DNA of 5,892 nucleotides. Source: Spirochaetaceae bacterium. GTDB taxonomy: Bacteria; Spirochaetota; Spirochaetia; Treponematales; Breznakiellaceae. Each line of letters starts with the position of its first letter. The first letter of the stretch is position 1. Location of the stretch: NCBI GenBank assembly GCA_031278935.1, contig JAITJK010000172.1, positions 1 through 5,892 of the forward strand, read 5' to 3'. Below are positions 1-5,698 of this stretch, one piece after another. Made by a program: the position numbers and the translations under genes. The notes below the pieces were generated by a model that was not told where the DNA came from, did not search any database, and worked only from the letters and a program-made list of their open reading frames with translations.

Positions 1-403
1 CGGTTATAGGAACACGGGGCAGCAGTTCCCGCAGGGCCCCAAGGAGGTCCCCCTCGGCGCAGCCTAAGCCCTCGACCTTCATAGAACCATGCAGGGCAAG
101 GCACGCTCCATGTATCGGGCCCTGGGCCAAGGCCTCCCGGGTCCTGCACAGCCATTCCGCTTTAAGGCGCTGGTAAAAGGGGCCAGACACGACGCCGTTC
201 GGCACCGCCCGGGCAAGAACCGTGGGAACGAGGGCGCAGCCCGCCTCGTGCAGGGCGTGGATTATACCCGTGGAGGCATAGCCCGGTACCAGGCCGGCGC
301 GCAGGATCTCCTCCCCGTAAAACACCACAAAGTCTTGTGGCCCGGTGATGATGGGGTTAAAAGTATTGGATTCATGGTTCATGCCCCCGGTAAGAATACG
401 CAT
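1..403 (-). CDS. M81 family metallopeptidase (MlrC-like), N-terminal part, runs off the left edge
   Basis: Reading leftwards from the ATG at 403 gives 134 uninterrupted codons, with the 3' end outside the window. The protein opens MRILTGGMNHESNTF, matching the N-terminal signature of the M81/MlrC (DUF1485) family, usually G-x-x-H-E-[TS]-N-T-F, whose His and Glu are likely metal ligands. Near residue 105 come LALHGSM and then EGLGCAEGDLL, corresponding to the family's 'LHGAM...EG...EGDLL' stretch. M81 proteins are about 500 residues, so only the first quarter is present. The founding member, MlrC, is a zinc-dependent peptidase acting on microcystin fragments; most homologues have unknown substrates. 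The start is supported by AAGGAGA (415-409), five bases upstream. The gene follows the MalG-type permease by 57 bp on the same strand with no convincing terminator between, so it is probably the fourth gene of the transporter operon and may act on the imported compound. Family call is firm; substrate unknown. Confidence 0.88.
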   Translation of the reverse strand, partial: MRILTGGMNHESNTFNPIITGPQDFVVFYGEEILRAGLVPGYASTGIIHALHEAGCALVPTVLARAVPNGVVSGPFYQRLKAEWLCRTREALAQGPIHGACLALHGSMKVEGLGCAEGDLLGALRELLPRVPIT

Positions 404-460
404 GGAAATCTCCTTATTTTTTTATAGAAGCCCTAGAGCGGAAAGATGCAAGAAAAAACC

Positions 461-1306
461 TTATTCTTTTAGGGACCCTTCGCCGAAGCCCTTAATCAGT
501 TGGGCGTGGAAGATGCAATAAAAGAGGATCATGGGAAAAATCCCGATCACCAATGAGGCGTACTGTAGGCCGTATTCGGTGTTCTGCCGCCCGGCAAACT
601 GGGTGATCGCCACGGGGAGGCTTTTTAGGGCGGCCTTGGTGGTGAAGATAAAGACAAACAAGAATTCATTCCAGTGCCGCAAAAAGGAGAGGATCACCAT
701 GGTGGCGATCACCGGGGTGGACAAGGGCAGGATGATCCGCCAGAACAGGTACCCGTATTTGGCCCCGTCGATCTCCGCAGATTCGATGATAGCCCCGGGG
801 ATACCCTTGAGGTAGGAGATGGCGATCATCACCGACATGGGCAGGTCAAAGGCGATATAGGGCAGAATGACCCCCAGCCTTCGATTGATAATACCGATTT
901 TTACTTCCACCAGAAACAAAGGGATGATGATCGCGTGGACCGTGATCATCAGTCCCAGGGCAAAAGCGCCCATAAAAAAGCCGTTGAACTTAAAGGGAAA
1001 CTTGGTTATCCCAAACCCTGCGGCCAACGCCAAAAGCAAGGTCGCCCCGGTGGCGGTGATGGTATAAATAAAGCTATTGGCCAAGGAAACCCCCAGGCTT
1101 CCCATGCCCCAGGCCCGGAAATAGTTGTTCAGCGAGGGCGCTTTAGGCAGGCTTAAAGGATAGCGGATGATCTCCGCGTGGGGCTTTAAGGACGAATAGG
1201 CGAGCCACAGCAGGGGAAACAAGGTGAGGACCGCGAAGATCAGCATCAAGACCAAGGCGCTTATGCGCCAAACGGGGGGAGCGCGCCTGAGCGTAGAAAG
1301 GGTCAT
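461..1306 (-). CDS. CUT1-type carbohydrate ABC transporter permease, MalG family
   Basis: This 281-residue inner-membrane protein is the second transmembrane subunit of a binding-protein-dependent sugar importer. Hydrophobic segments lie near residues 15-38, 75-100, 108-133, 145-165, 193-210 and 247-268, the usual six helices. The cytoplasmic EAA loop, which docks on the ATPase, starts at residue 175 (ESAEIDGAKYG, ending in IILPLSTP), fitting EAA-x3-G-x9-I-x-LP with Ser in place of the first Ala. The C-terminus (FHAQLIKGFGEGSLKE) resembles the MalG-type ending with its conserved K-G-x-x-x-G pattern. Length is typical for the family. The ATG at 1306 lies five bases after the stop of the MalF-type gene, and only a weak GGA precedes it (1318-1316), so translation is probably coupled to the upstream permease. 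The substrate cannot be read from the sequence. No ATPase gene is present in the window. Confidence 0.95.
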   Translation of the reverse strand: MTLSTLRRAPPVWRISALVLMLIFAVLTLFPLLWLAYSSLKPHAEIIRYPLSLPKAPSLNNYFRAWGMGSLGVSLANSFIYTITATGATLLLALAAGFGITKFPFKFNGFFMGAFALGLMITVHAIIIPLFLVEVKIGIINRRLGVILPYIAFDLPMSVMIAISYLKGIPGAIIESAEIDGAKYGYLFWRIILPLSTPVIATMVILSFLRHWNEFLFVFIFTTKAALKSLPVAITQFAGRQNTEYGLQYASLVIGIFPMILFYCIFHAQLIKGFGEGSLKE

Positions 1307-1311
1307 AGTCG

Positions 1312-2193
1312 TTATTCCATCTTGAGCATCCTTGACACGCCCCGGATGAGGAGCAGCGACAGGACAATAAACAGGATAATAATGATGGACAGGGCGCTGC
1401 CGTATCCATAATTCTGATGGACAAAGGTGGTATTGTACATATACACCGCCATCACCTCGGTATAATGGGCCGGGCCGCCACCGGTCATGGAATAGATGAG
1501 ATCAAAGCTCTTAAAACTCCCGGAAATGGCCAAAATGGCGTTGATGAAAATCACATACCCCAGCATGGGAACCATGAGCCGGAGGAAAATCCTCCCCTCC
1601 GAGGCTCCTTCCAACTGGGCCGCCTCGATCACCGTGGCGGGAATCCGCTGCATATTGGCCAGAAAGATCACCATATAGAGGCTGGTATGCTGCCATAAAA
1701 GCACAAACATGATAGGTACGATGGCCAAAGCCTGGTTCTCCACGATGGTGAGTACATAGTCCGGGTTTCCCGTGATGAGTCGCAAAAGGGCGGTGAAGAT
1801 CCCCACGGGGGAAAAAATCCGGTTCCAAAGCTGGGCCACAATGACCGAAGAAATGGTTATGGGCAAGAATATCAAGGCCTCAAAGAGATTGGTTGCTTTG
1901 ACCATCTTCCGGTGCAGCATATAGGCCAGGGCCAGTCCCAAGGGAATCTGGCCGAACACCGAAACGAGGACGATCATGATGTTGTTCCGCAAGCCGATAT
2001 GAAACACCGGGTCCTGAAACATACGGATATAGTTATCCAAGCCCACGAAGCGCATAGGTCCGTATCCCTTCCATTGGGTAAAGCCCAGGGCGAAACTGAA
2101 GATCACCGGGAAACAGATCACCCCCATGAAGATCAGAAAAGCAGGCAGAATAAAACTGACGCAGCTTACTTTTTTGTAGGTTTGATACCGCAT
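1312..2193 (-). CDS. CUT1-type carbohydrate ABC transporter permease, MalF family
   Basis: With the ATG at 2193 the protein has 293 residues. It is the first transmembrane subunit of the importer and pairs with the MalG-type protein encoded directly downstream. Six hydrophobic segments are visible, the first at residues 9-35 and the last at about 265-284. The EAA loop is at residues 190-210 (EAAQLEGASEG, then RLMVPML). The segment FDLIYSMTGGGP near residue 230 is a hallmark of MalF-type sugar permeases. The frame stays open upstream to a GTG at 2238, but that codon sits inside a terminator-like hairpin and has no ribosome binding site, and it would add an Arg/Gly-rich 15-residue tail. The ATG at 2193 is preceded by GAGGA (2201-2197) at a short three-base spacing and begins a normal permease N-terminus (MRYQTYKK). 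It follows the binding-protein gene by 60 bp. Substrate unknown. Confidence 0.95.
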   Translation of the reverse strand: MRYQTYKKVSCVSFILPAFLIFMGVICFPVIFSFALGFTQWKGYGPMRFVGLDNYIRMFQDPVFHIGLRNNIMIVLVSVFGQIPLGLALAYMLHRKMVKATNLFEALIFLPITISSVIVAQLWNRIFSPVGIFTALLRLITGNPDYVLTIVENQALAIVPIMFVLLWQHTSLYMVIFLANMQRIPATVIEAAQLEGASEGRIFLRLMVPMLGYVIFINAILAISGSFKSFDLIYSMTGGGPAHYTEVMAVYMYNTTFVHQNYGYGSALSIIIILFIVLSLLLIRGVSRMLKME

Positions 2194-2210
2194 AAGTCCT
2201 CGGAACGGGT

Positions 2211-2246
2211 AAAAAAATCCTCCCCGGCCACCGCGCACCAGGGAGG
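2211..2246 (-). terminator. intrinsic terminator or attenuator between binding protein and permease genes
   Basis: Eight bases after the binding-protein stop codon, the minus strand forms a nine-pair stem: CCTCCCTGG (2246-2238) with CCGGGGAGG (2227-2219), including one G-T pair, around a ten-base loop. It is followed by A and seven T (2218-2211), the standard Rho-independent layout. Because the downstream permeases need transcription from upstream, it probably acts as a partial terminator that favours binding-protein expression, as is common in sugar ABC operons; it would also protect the 3' end of the binding-protein message. The upstream GTG (2238) candidate start of the permease falls in this hairpin. 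Confidence 0.8.
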
Positions 2247-2253
2247 GGCCGGG
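2223..2253 (-). promoter_or_regulatory. alternative hairpin competing with the terminator
   Basis: CCCGGCC (2253-2247), immediately after the binding-protein stop codon, is exactly complementary to GGCCGGG (2229-2223), with a 17-base loop. This seven-pair stem uses bases of the terminator's 3' arm and lies across its 5' arm, so the two structures exclude each other. That is the geometry of an attenuator, but both arms are GC-rich and the overlap could be chance. No ligand or switching signal is visible. Confidence 0.4.
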
Positions 2254-3567
2254 CTACTTGCGCCGGTTAGAGTCGTTGGCCGCAACCCACCCTTCGTATT
2301 CTTCGGCCAGTTGGGCCGGCGTTTTGGTCCCCATCATCACCGCCTGAATGCCAGGGTTGAGCAGGTTATTCACCCCCTCGCCATCCATGACCGCGTCGAT
2401 GACCAAGCCCATGGACTGGGAGTTGATGAGGTCGATGTACTGGCGATTCAGGTTATCCAGGGTGTATTTCCCGTAGTCCAGCTTGTAGGTCGGAACCGTG
2501 CCGTACTTCATAAGGATATCCGCCCCTTCCGCGCCGTAGATGAAGCTTAAGAATTTCCAGGCCGCGTCGGCCTTGGCCCCGGAGAGCTTGGCGTTCATAG
2601 CCAGGGCTTCCCCTAAGGTGGCGGCGCTGGACCCGTGGACGATTTCCCCAGGAACCGCAGGGAAGGCAAGGGCCTCGTATTGGGCAAAATCCTCGGCCTT
2701 CGCCGCACTCTTCAAGGCGGAGATCCGCCAGCCCGCATCCAACAGGTACACCGCTTTGCCCTGGACAAAGGCGGCCCAGGCTTCGGGCCCCTCAAGCTGG
2801 TTTACCCCTGGGGGGAAGAGCTGGGTGTCCACCATACGCTTAATCACCGAAAGGGCGTCTACAAAGGGCGTATCCGAGAACTTGGCGGTCCCCACCCGGG
2901 CCCGGTCAAACCACTCGCTCCCGCCCATGCGGTGTACCAGCATGGAGAGCAACAGGGACTGGGCCTGCCATTGGCCCTTGTTCCCGAACATCAGGGGGGT
3001 ATAGCCCGCTTCCCGGATGGCCGGGACCTGGGCTATCAGGTCCTCCAAGGTCTGAGGGGTGCTCAAGCCTAATTCCCGCTGCAGTTTGGTATTAACGTAC
3101 ACTACCGTACAGACCGCCATATTGGGGGAAACCAGGTAGATTTCTCCCTTAGGTCCCTGAGGGGCCCAAATGGCGGCGTTAAAATTGGCCTTAAAGTCAT
3201 CGGTTAGATAGGGCCGCAGGTCTTTTACGGCCCCTCGGTCCAGGATATAGGCGGATCGGGCCCCGGCGTAACAGGTGAAGAGGTCCGGAATATCCCCCGC
3301 TGCGGCCATAGCCTGGAATTTATCGTGGAATTGCTCCCCTGAGACGTATTCAAAGTCCAGTTTGATATGGGGGTACTTCTGGGCAAAGGCCTCCAAGGTT
3401 ACGGGCCAATACTCGTATTGGGGATTCGCCTGTTCGAACTGCATATACACCGACAGGGTAACGGTCTCCCCGTCCCCGGAACTGCTTTCGGCCTGTTGGC
3501 CCTTGGCGAACACCGCCGTGCAACTAAGCGCCGCACATAGGGCAGCCACCGCCATTCTTTTCATCAT
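2254..3567 (-). CDS. extracellular solute-binding protein of a sugar ABC importer
   Basis: This 437-residue protein belongs to the SBP family 1/8 used by CUT1 sugar importers; it captures the ligand outside the inner membrane and delivers it to the two permeases encoded downstream. The N-terminus MMKRMAVAALCAALSCTAVFA is a signal peptide, with likely cleavage after Ala21 before KGQQ. Cys16 in 'ALSC' also leaves a lipoprotein possible, since spirochaetal lipoboxes are loose. Family-like segments include FAQKYPHIKL (61-70), the KFQAMAAAGDIPDLF stretch (83-97), FVQGKAVYLLDAGW (267-280) and AWKFLSFI (336-343). Many Trp/Tyr residues suit a sugar-stacking site. A strong ribosome binding site, GGGAGGAAGG (3578-3569), precedes two adjacent ATGs at 3567 and 3564; either could start. 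It is the promoter-proximal gene of the cluster and is followed by a terminator-like hairpin, so it is probably the most highly expressed member. Ligand not predictable. Confidence 0.94.
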   Translation of the reverse strand: MMKRMAVAALCAALSCTAVFAKGQQAESSSGDGETVTLSVYMQFEQANPQYEYWPVTLEAFAQKYPHIKLDFEYVSGEQFHDKFQAMAAAGDIPDLFTCYAGARSAYILDRGAVKDLRPYLTDDFKANFNAAIWAPQGPKGEIYLVSPNMAVCTVVYVNTKLQRELGLSTPQTLEDLIAQVPAIREAGYTPLMFGNKGQWQAQSLLLSMLVHRMGGSEWFDRARVGTAKFSDTPFVDALSVIKRMVDTQLFPPGVNQLEGPEAWAAFVQGKAVYLLDAGWRISALKSAAKAEDFAQYEALAFPAVPGEIVHGSSAATLGEALAMNAKLSGAKADAAWKFLSFIYGAEGADILMKYGTVPTYKLDYGKYTLDNLNRQYIDLINSQSMGLVIDAVMDGEGVNNLLNPGIQAVMMGTKTPAQLAEEYEGWVAANDSNRRK

Positions 3568-3604
3568 ACCTTCCTCCCTCGATTAGGTTCGTCTATTTTT
3601 GAGT

Positions 3605-3634
3605 AGTATATACCCTTTTTATGCCCCTTGGTAA
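3605..3634 (-). promoter_or_regulatory. probable promoter of the transporter operon
   Basis: On the minus strand, TTACCA (3634-3629) is followed after 18 bases by TATACT (3610-3605), matching the sigma-70 consensus at four of six and five of six positions. Transcription would begin near 3598, giving a leader of about 30 bases that contains the strong ribosome binding site. The palindrome GTATATAC (3606-3613) overlaps the -10 element and could be part of an operator, though it is short and AT-rich. Confidence 0.5.
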
Positions 3635-3645
3635 GCCCAAATAGT

Positions 3646-3674
3646 TTGAAAGGGCCTCAACAATGCTTCATAAT
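3646..3674 (+). promoter_or_regulatory. probable promoter of the CBM9-like gene
   Basis: TTGAAA (3646-3651) and CATAAT (3669-3674) are separated by exactly 17 bases; each matches the sigma-70 consensus at five of six positions. Start of transcription would fall near 3681, only about 14 bases before the ATG and right at the AGGAG ribosome binding site (3681-3685). The perfect 11-bp palindrome TTCATAATGAA (3667-3677) spans the -10 element and is a possible operator. The -35 elements of the two divergent promoters lie only 11 bp apart (3635-3645), so a shared regulator is plausible. Confidence 0.6.
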
Positions 3675-3694
3675 GAAACCAGGAGTATAGTCGT

Positions 3695-4531
3695 ATGAAA
3701 AACATGAACGAACACGAGGAGCGTATTGCTCATTATACGAGTGTGAAGACCCAGGGCCCCTTGGTTATTGATGGGAACCTGGAGAAACCCCAATGGAAGG
3801 AAGCGCCAAAATCCCGGCGCTTTGTGGATCTCGTCAGCGGAGAGCCGGCCTTTCTGGACACCCGAATGGCGTCTCTTTGGGATGAACAGAACCTATATAT
3901 CGCCTTTTGGCTTTCCGAGCCTTCGGTCCGGGCGACTATGACGGAACGGGATTCCTTTATCTGGTTTGACCATGATGTGGAGGTGTTTCTGGACGGTGAG
4001 GACTGTTACTACGAACTGGAAATCAACGCCTATAATACGGTGTACGAGGTGTTCTTTATTTACCAGGACGCCTTAAAGCGGGGGAGCCGGTTTGACACGG
4101 CGCAATTCGACCTCTATGAGCGGAACGTGGACGTTTTAAGTGGATTCCAAGACGCAAGCCGCTTTGGGAAGCATCATCGGGGTAAACGGTGGGCCTTCAT
4201 GGATTACGATTTTCCGGGCCTTACCACGGCAGTGCAGGTCCAGGGGAAGATCAACGACCCCTCCCACCTCGACACGGGCTGGACCGTAGAGATTGCCTTG
4301 CCCTGGGAGGGTATCCGTACCTTGCTCCCCTCGCAGCAGTTTCCCCCGACTCCCGGAGACCAGATGCGGGGGGCTTTTTTCCGCTTCGAGGCGCTGCAAT
4401 ACCACGGGAAGCCCTGCGCCGAAAGCATCGGCTGGGCCTTGAACGAACACGGGGTCTACGACTCCCACATTCCGGAAAAATTTTCCTACCTTCATTTCGC
4501 GTCTGCCGCCACCTGCTCTCAAGGTACCTAG
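3695..4531 (+). CDS. stand-alone CBM9-like (carbohydrate family 9 binding domain-like) protein
   Basis: The 278-residue product fits the CBM9-like family (PF06452 type). Family-like segments, in order, are LVIDGNLEKPQWKEAP (23-38), LWDEQNLYIAFWLSE (61-75), DHDVEVFLDGEDCYYELEIN (92-111) and GWTVEIALPWEGI (195-207). In xylanases this fold binds sugar ends, but stand-alone members have mostly unknown roles. Nearly the whole protein is this one domain, with no recognisable catalytic module. The N-terminus (MKNMNEHEERIAHYTSVK) is charged and shows no signal peptide or membrane segment, so the protein is predicted cytoplasmic, unusual for a glycan binder. The ATG at 3695 has AGGAG (3681-3685) nine bases upstream; the ATG at 3704 is an alternative. 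It is divergent from the transporter operon across 127 bp, suggesting a shared substrate. Sugar sensing, storage or an unrecognised enzymatic role are all open. Confidence 0.85.
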   Translation: MKNMNEHEERIAHYTSVKTQGPLVIDGNLEKPQWKEAPKSRRFVDLVSGEPAFLDTRMASLWDEQNLYIAFWLSEPSVRATMTERDSFIWFDHDVEVFLDGEDCYYELEINAYNTVYEVFFIYQDALKRGSRFDTAQFDLYERNVDVLSGFQDASRFGKHHRGKRWAFMDYDFPGLTTAVQVQGKINDPSHLDTGWTVEIALPWEGIRTLLPSQQFPPTPGDQMRGAFFRFEALQYHGKPCAESIGWALNEHGVYDSHIPEKFSYLHFASAATCSQGT

Positions 4532-4594
4532 AGGGCCGCGTGGTTAGAATATAGGCAGACCTCCCTTTGTTTCTGCTGGCGGGGCCGTCAGGGA
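4532..4594. other. convergent intergenic gap with a short hairpin, no clear terminator
   Basis: These 63 bp separate the converging 3' ends of the CBM9-like gene and the membrane protein gene. The only structure noticed is CTGGCGGGGCCGTCAG (4576-4591), a stem of about six pairs with one G-T pair on the plus strand and no T-run behind it on either strand. It may contribute to 3' end formation but is not a standard intrinsic terminator. Confidence 0.3.
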
Positions 4595-5464
4595 CTACAC
4601 CTCCATGGAAGGGGAGAAGATCCAGCGGGCGGCGTCGCGGAGATAGGGGGCTAAAAGAGCACCGTAAATCTCGTTTTGCAGTTTGCTTGCTTCCTTGTAC
4701 CACGAGTCGATGTTGTGCAGCATGGTCCCCACCCGAATGCGGCCGTCTTCTGCTGTGGTCTGTAGGTCCTGCCCCCGATTCAAAAGCATCTTGCAGAGAA
4801 TATCCGAAAGAAAATAGGCGGCCAACCCGATTACCACGGGATCCTTGGCTTCTTTGCAGAGGATGATAAACTGTTCCGCAGCGATGGAAAACTGCCGCTC
4901 CAAAAGCAACGTAAAGCCGTAGTAAAACCGGATCCACCCGGTAACATACGGGTCCGCCTTGGACCAAAAGCCCTTACCGGAACGGGCCACCGCCGCATCC
5001 AGCCGGGCAGAAAAGAACAGAACGCTGCCGGAAAGATCTTTGGCCAGAATCCGAGCGGACCCAAACAACAAGGCGTAGGTTTCAATCAGAGAAGGCTTTT
5101 TTTGACTGAGCTTGACTTCCAGGTCTATCACCGCCAAAGGCTCGGAAAGGATGAAGTAGGTGTTCACCAAAAGCCGCACTAGAGACGGAGCATAGTGGCC
5201 GCGCTGGAGGATCCGCTTTTCCAGGTATTGCGTGAGTCCCGGCCAGTCTTCCCGCTCCAGAAGGATATAGAGCCGCCGGTTAATCACATAGAAGACGTCA
5301 AGACCCACCAAAACCAGAATCATCAGTACCATAAAGAAACGGCTGGCCCGCCAAAATTCCAGGGCGATTTCAGAACCTAAAATGGAGAACGACAAAAAGC
5401 CGATGACCAACAAAAAAAGAAAGATGATGATATTAAAGGCCACAAACACATACCGGAATTTCAA
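4595..5464 (-). CDS. unrecognised two-helix membrane protein with alpha-helical soluble domain
   Basis: I do not recognise this 289-residue protein as a named family. Two strong hydrophobic helices lie at about residues 5-28 and 41-62, giving an N-terminal hairpin in the inner membrane. Residues 65-289 are rich in Leu, Ala, Tyr and charged residues with no beta-like stretches, resembling an alpha-helical repeat (TPR-like) scaffold, probably cytoplasmic. No catalytic motif was seen. The frame begins with TTG at 5464, the only usual start codon before an in-frame TAA at 5518-5516, and it lacks a good ribosome binding site: only a run of six G lies about eight bases upstream. A much better start signal exists at 5511 in another frame (separate entry), so the true N-terminus may be longer. 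The gene is divergent from a probable HD-GYP gene, and a lineage-specific envelope or signalling role is possible but unproven. Confidence 0.75.
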   Translation of the reverse strand: MKFRYVFVAFNIIIFLFLLVIGFLSFSILGSEIALEFWRASRFFMVLMILVLVGLDVFYVINRRLYILLEREDWPGLTQYLEKRILQRGHYAPSLVRLLVNTYFILSEPLAVIDLEVKLSQKKPSLIETYALLFGSARILAKDLSGSVLFFSARLDAAVARSGKGFWSKADPYVTGWIRFYYGFTLLLERQFSIAAEQFIILCKEAKDPVVIGLAAYFLSDILCKMLLNRGQDLQTTAEDGRIRVGTMLHNIDSWYKEASKLQNEIYGALLAPYLRDAARWIFSPSMEV

Positions 5465-5511
5465 GGAGTCTTCCCCCCTGGATCGTTCATGCCTAGCCGT
5501 TCTTGGCTCAT
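5461..5511 (-). other. short ORF with strong ribosome binding site: probable frameshifted true N-terminus of the membrane protein, or leader peptide
   Basis: GGAGG (5524-5520) lies eight bases before an ATG at 5511, a much better start than the TTG of the downstream gene. The frame encodes MSQERLGMNDPGGKTP and ends at a TGA (5463-5461) that overlaps the TTG start (5464-5462) by two bases. A run of six G (5478-5473) sits in it. One extra G would turn the end of the short ORF into PGGEDSLKFRYVF, running straight into the membrane protein and giving about 305 residues with an unremarkable hydrophilic N-terminus. Alternatives are a real translationally coupled leader peptide, -1 slippage on GGG-GGG, a phase-variable G tract, or a base miscall. 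Confidence 0.6.
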
Positions 5512-5570
5512 TTTCTTATCCTCCCTGACCGATAGGTATATCGTGGTTTGCGAATGCCGGGGTAAGGCCC

Positions 5571-5598
5571 TGTTCAATACCTTAAGAGGGTTTGAACA
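5571..5598. repeat. inverted repeat TGTTCAA / TTGAACA, candidate operator
   Basis: TGTTCAA (5571-5577) and TTGAACA (5592-5598) are perfect reverse complements separated by 14 bases. The spacer adds ACC (5579-5581) pairing with GGT (5589-5591) after a one-base bulge, so the element can also be drawn as a ten-pair hairpin. Its right arm covers the -35 element of the plus-strand promoter, a position suited to a repressor site. No regulator is encoded in the window. Confidence 0.4.
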
Positions 5599-5621
5599 AG
5601 TCGGTTACTATCCTCTATAAT
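5592..5621 (+). promoter_or_regulatory. probable promoter of the HD-GYP-like gene
   Basis: TTGAAC (5592-5597) and a perfect TATAAT (5616-5621) are separated by 18 bases; reading the -35 as TGAACA gives 17. Transcription would start near 5628, leaving a leader of about 70 bases before the ATG at 5699. The -10 match is the best in the window. Confidence 0.65.
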
Positions 5622-5642
5622 ACCCTTATTATCGGTAATAAT
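5617..5642. repeat. overlapping AT-rich palindromes at the transcription start
   Basis: ATAATA (5617-5622) pairs with TATTAT (5627-5632) across CCCT, and TTATTA (5626-5631) pairs with TAATAA (5636-5641) across TCGG. The three half-sites are about ten bases apart, one helical turn, and span from the -10 element to roughly +14. They could be a regulator-binding array or a short hairpin at the 5' end of the transcript. AT-rich promoter sequence raises the chance of coincidence. Confidence 0.35.
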
Positions 5643-5698
5643 CGAGGGGTCATATAACTAAAGAACAGGCCGGTAAGTGAAGCAAGAGGAGATATGGA

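Noticed and set aside
404..475. Possible terminator or promoter between the MalG-type permease and the M81 gene
   Set aside because: The AAGAA/TTCTT pairing around the T-run is only five AT-rich pairs, and TTGCAT with TATAAA is spaced 19 bases with a poor -35; neither is convincing, so read-through is assumed.
674..1156. Open frame of 160 codons on the plus strand
   Set aside because: It is antisense within the MalG-type permease; a composition dominated by Gly, Gln, Asp and His indicates the reverse complement of a membrane protein gene.
2194..2238. Upstream GTG start adding 15 residues to the MalF-type permease
   Set aside because: The codon lies in the terminator-like hairpin, has no ribosome binding site, and the added residues are Arg/Gly-rich with no permease-like character; the ATG at 2193 is better supported.
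1912..2550. Open frame of 212 codons on the plus strand
   Set aside because: It lies antisense to the permease and binding-protein genes and crosses their boundary; its His/Gln/Arg-rich composition is typical of a shadow frame in GC-rich DNA.
3628..3640. TTGG-taagc-CCAA inverted repeat overlapping the transporter promoter -35
   Set aside because: Four-base arms are too short to separate from chance without comparison to related sequences.
4251..4967. Open frame of 238 codons on the minus strand crossing the convergent gap
   Set aside because: It overlaps two well-supported genes in other frames, is Arg/Gly/Pro-rich, and shows no domain or start signal.
5535..5565. Minus-strand promoter TTACCC-19-TATACC for the membrane protein gene
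   Set aside because: Poor -35 match and long spacing; transcription would start at about 5528, on the ribosome binding site. The real promoter of this gene was not identified.
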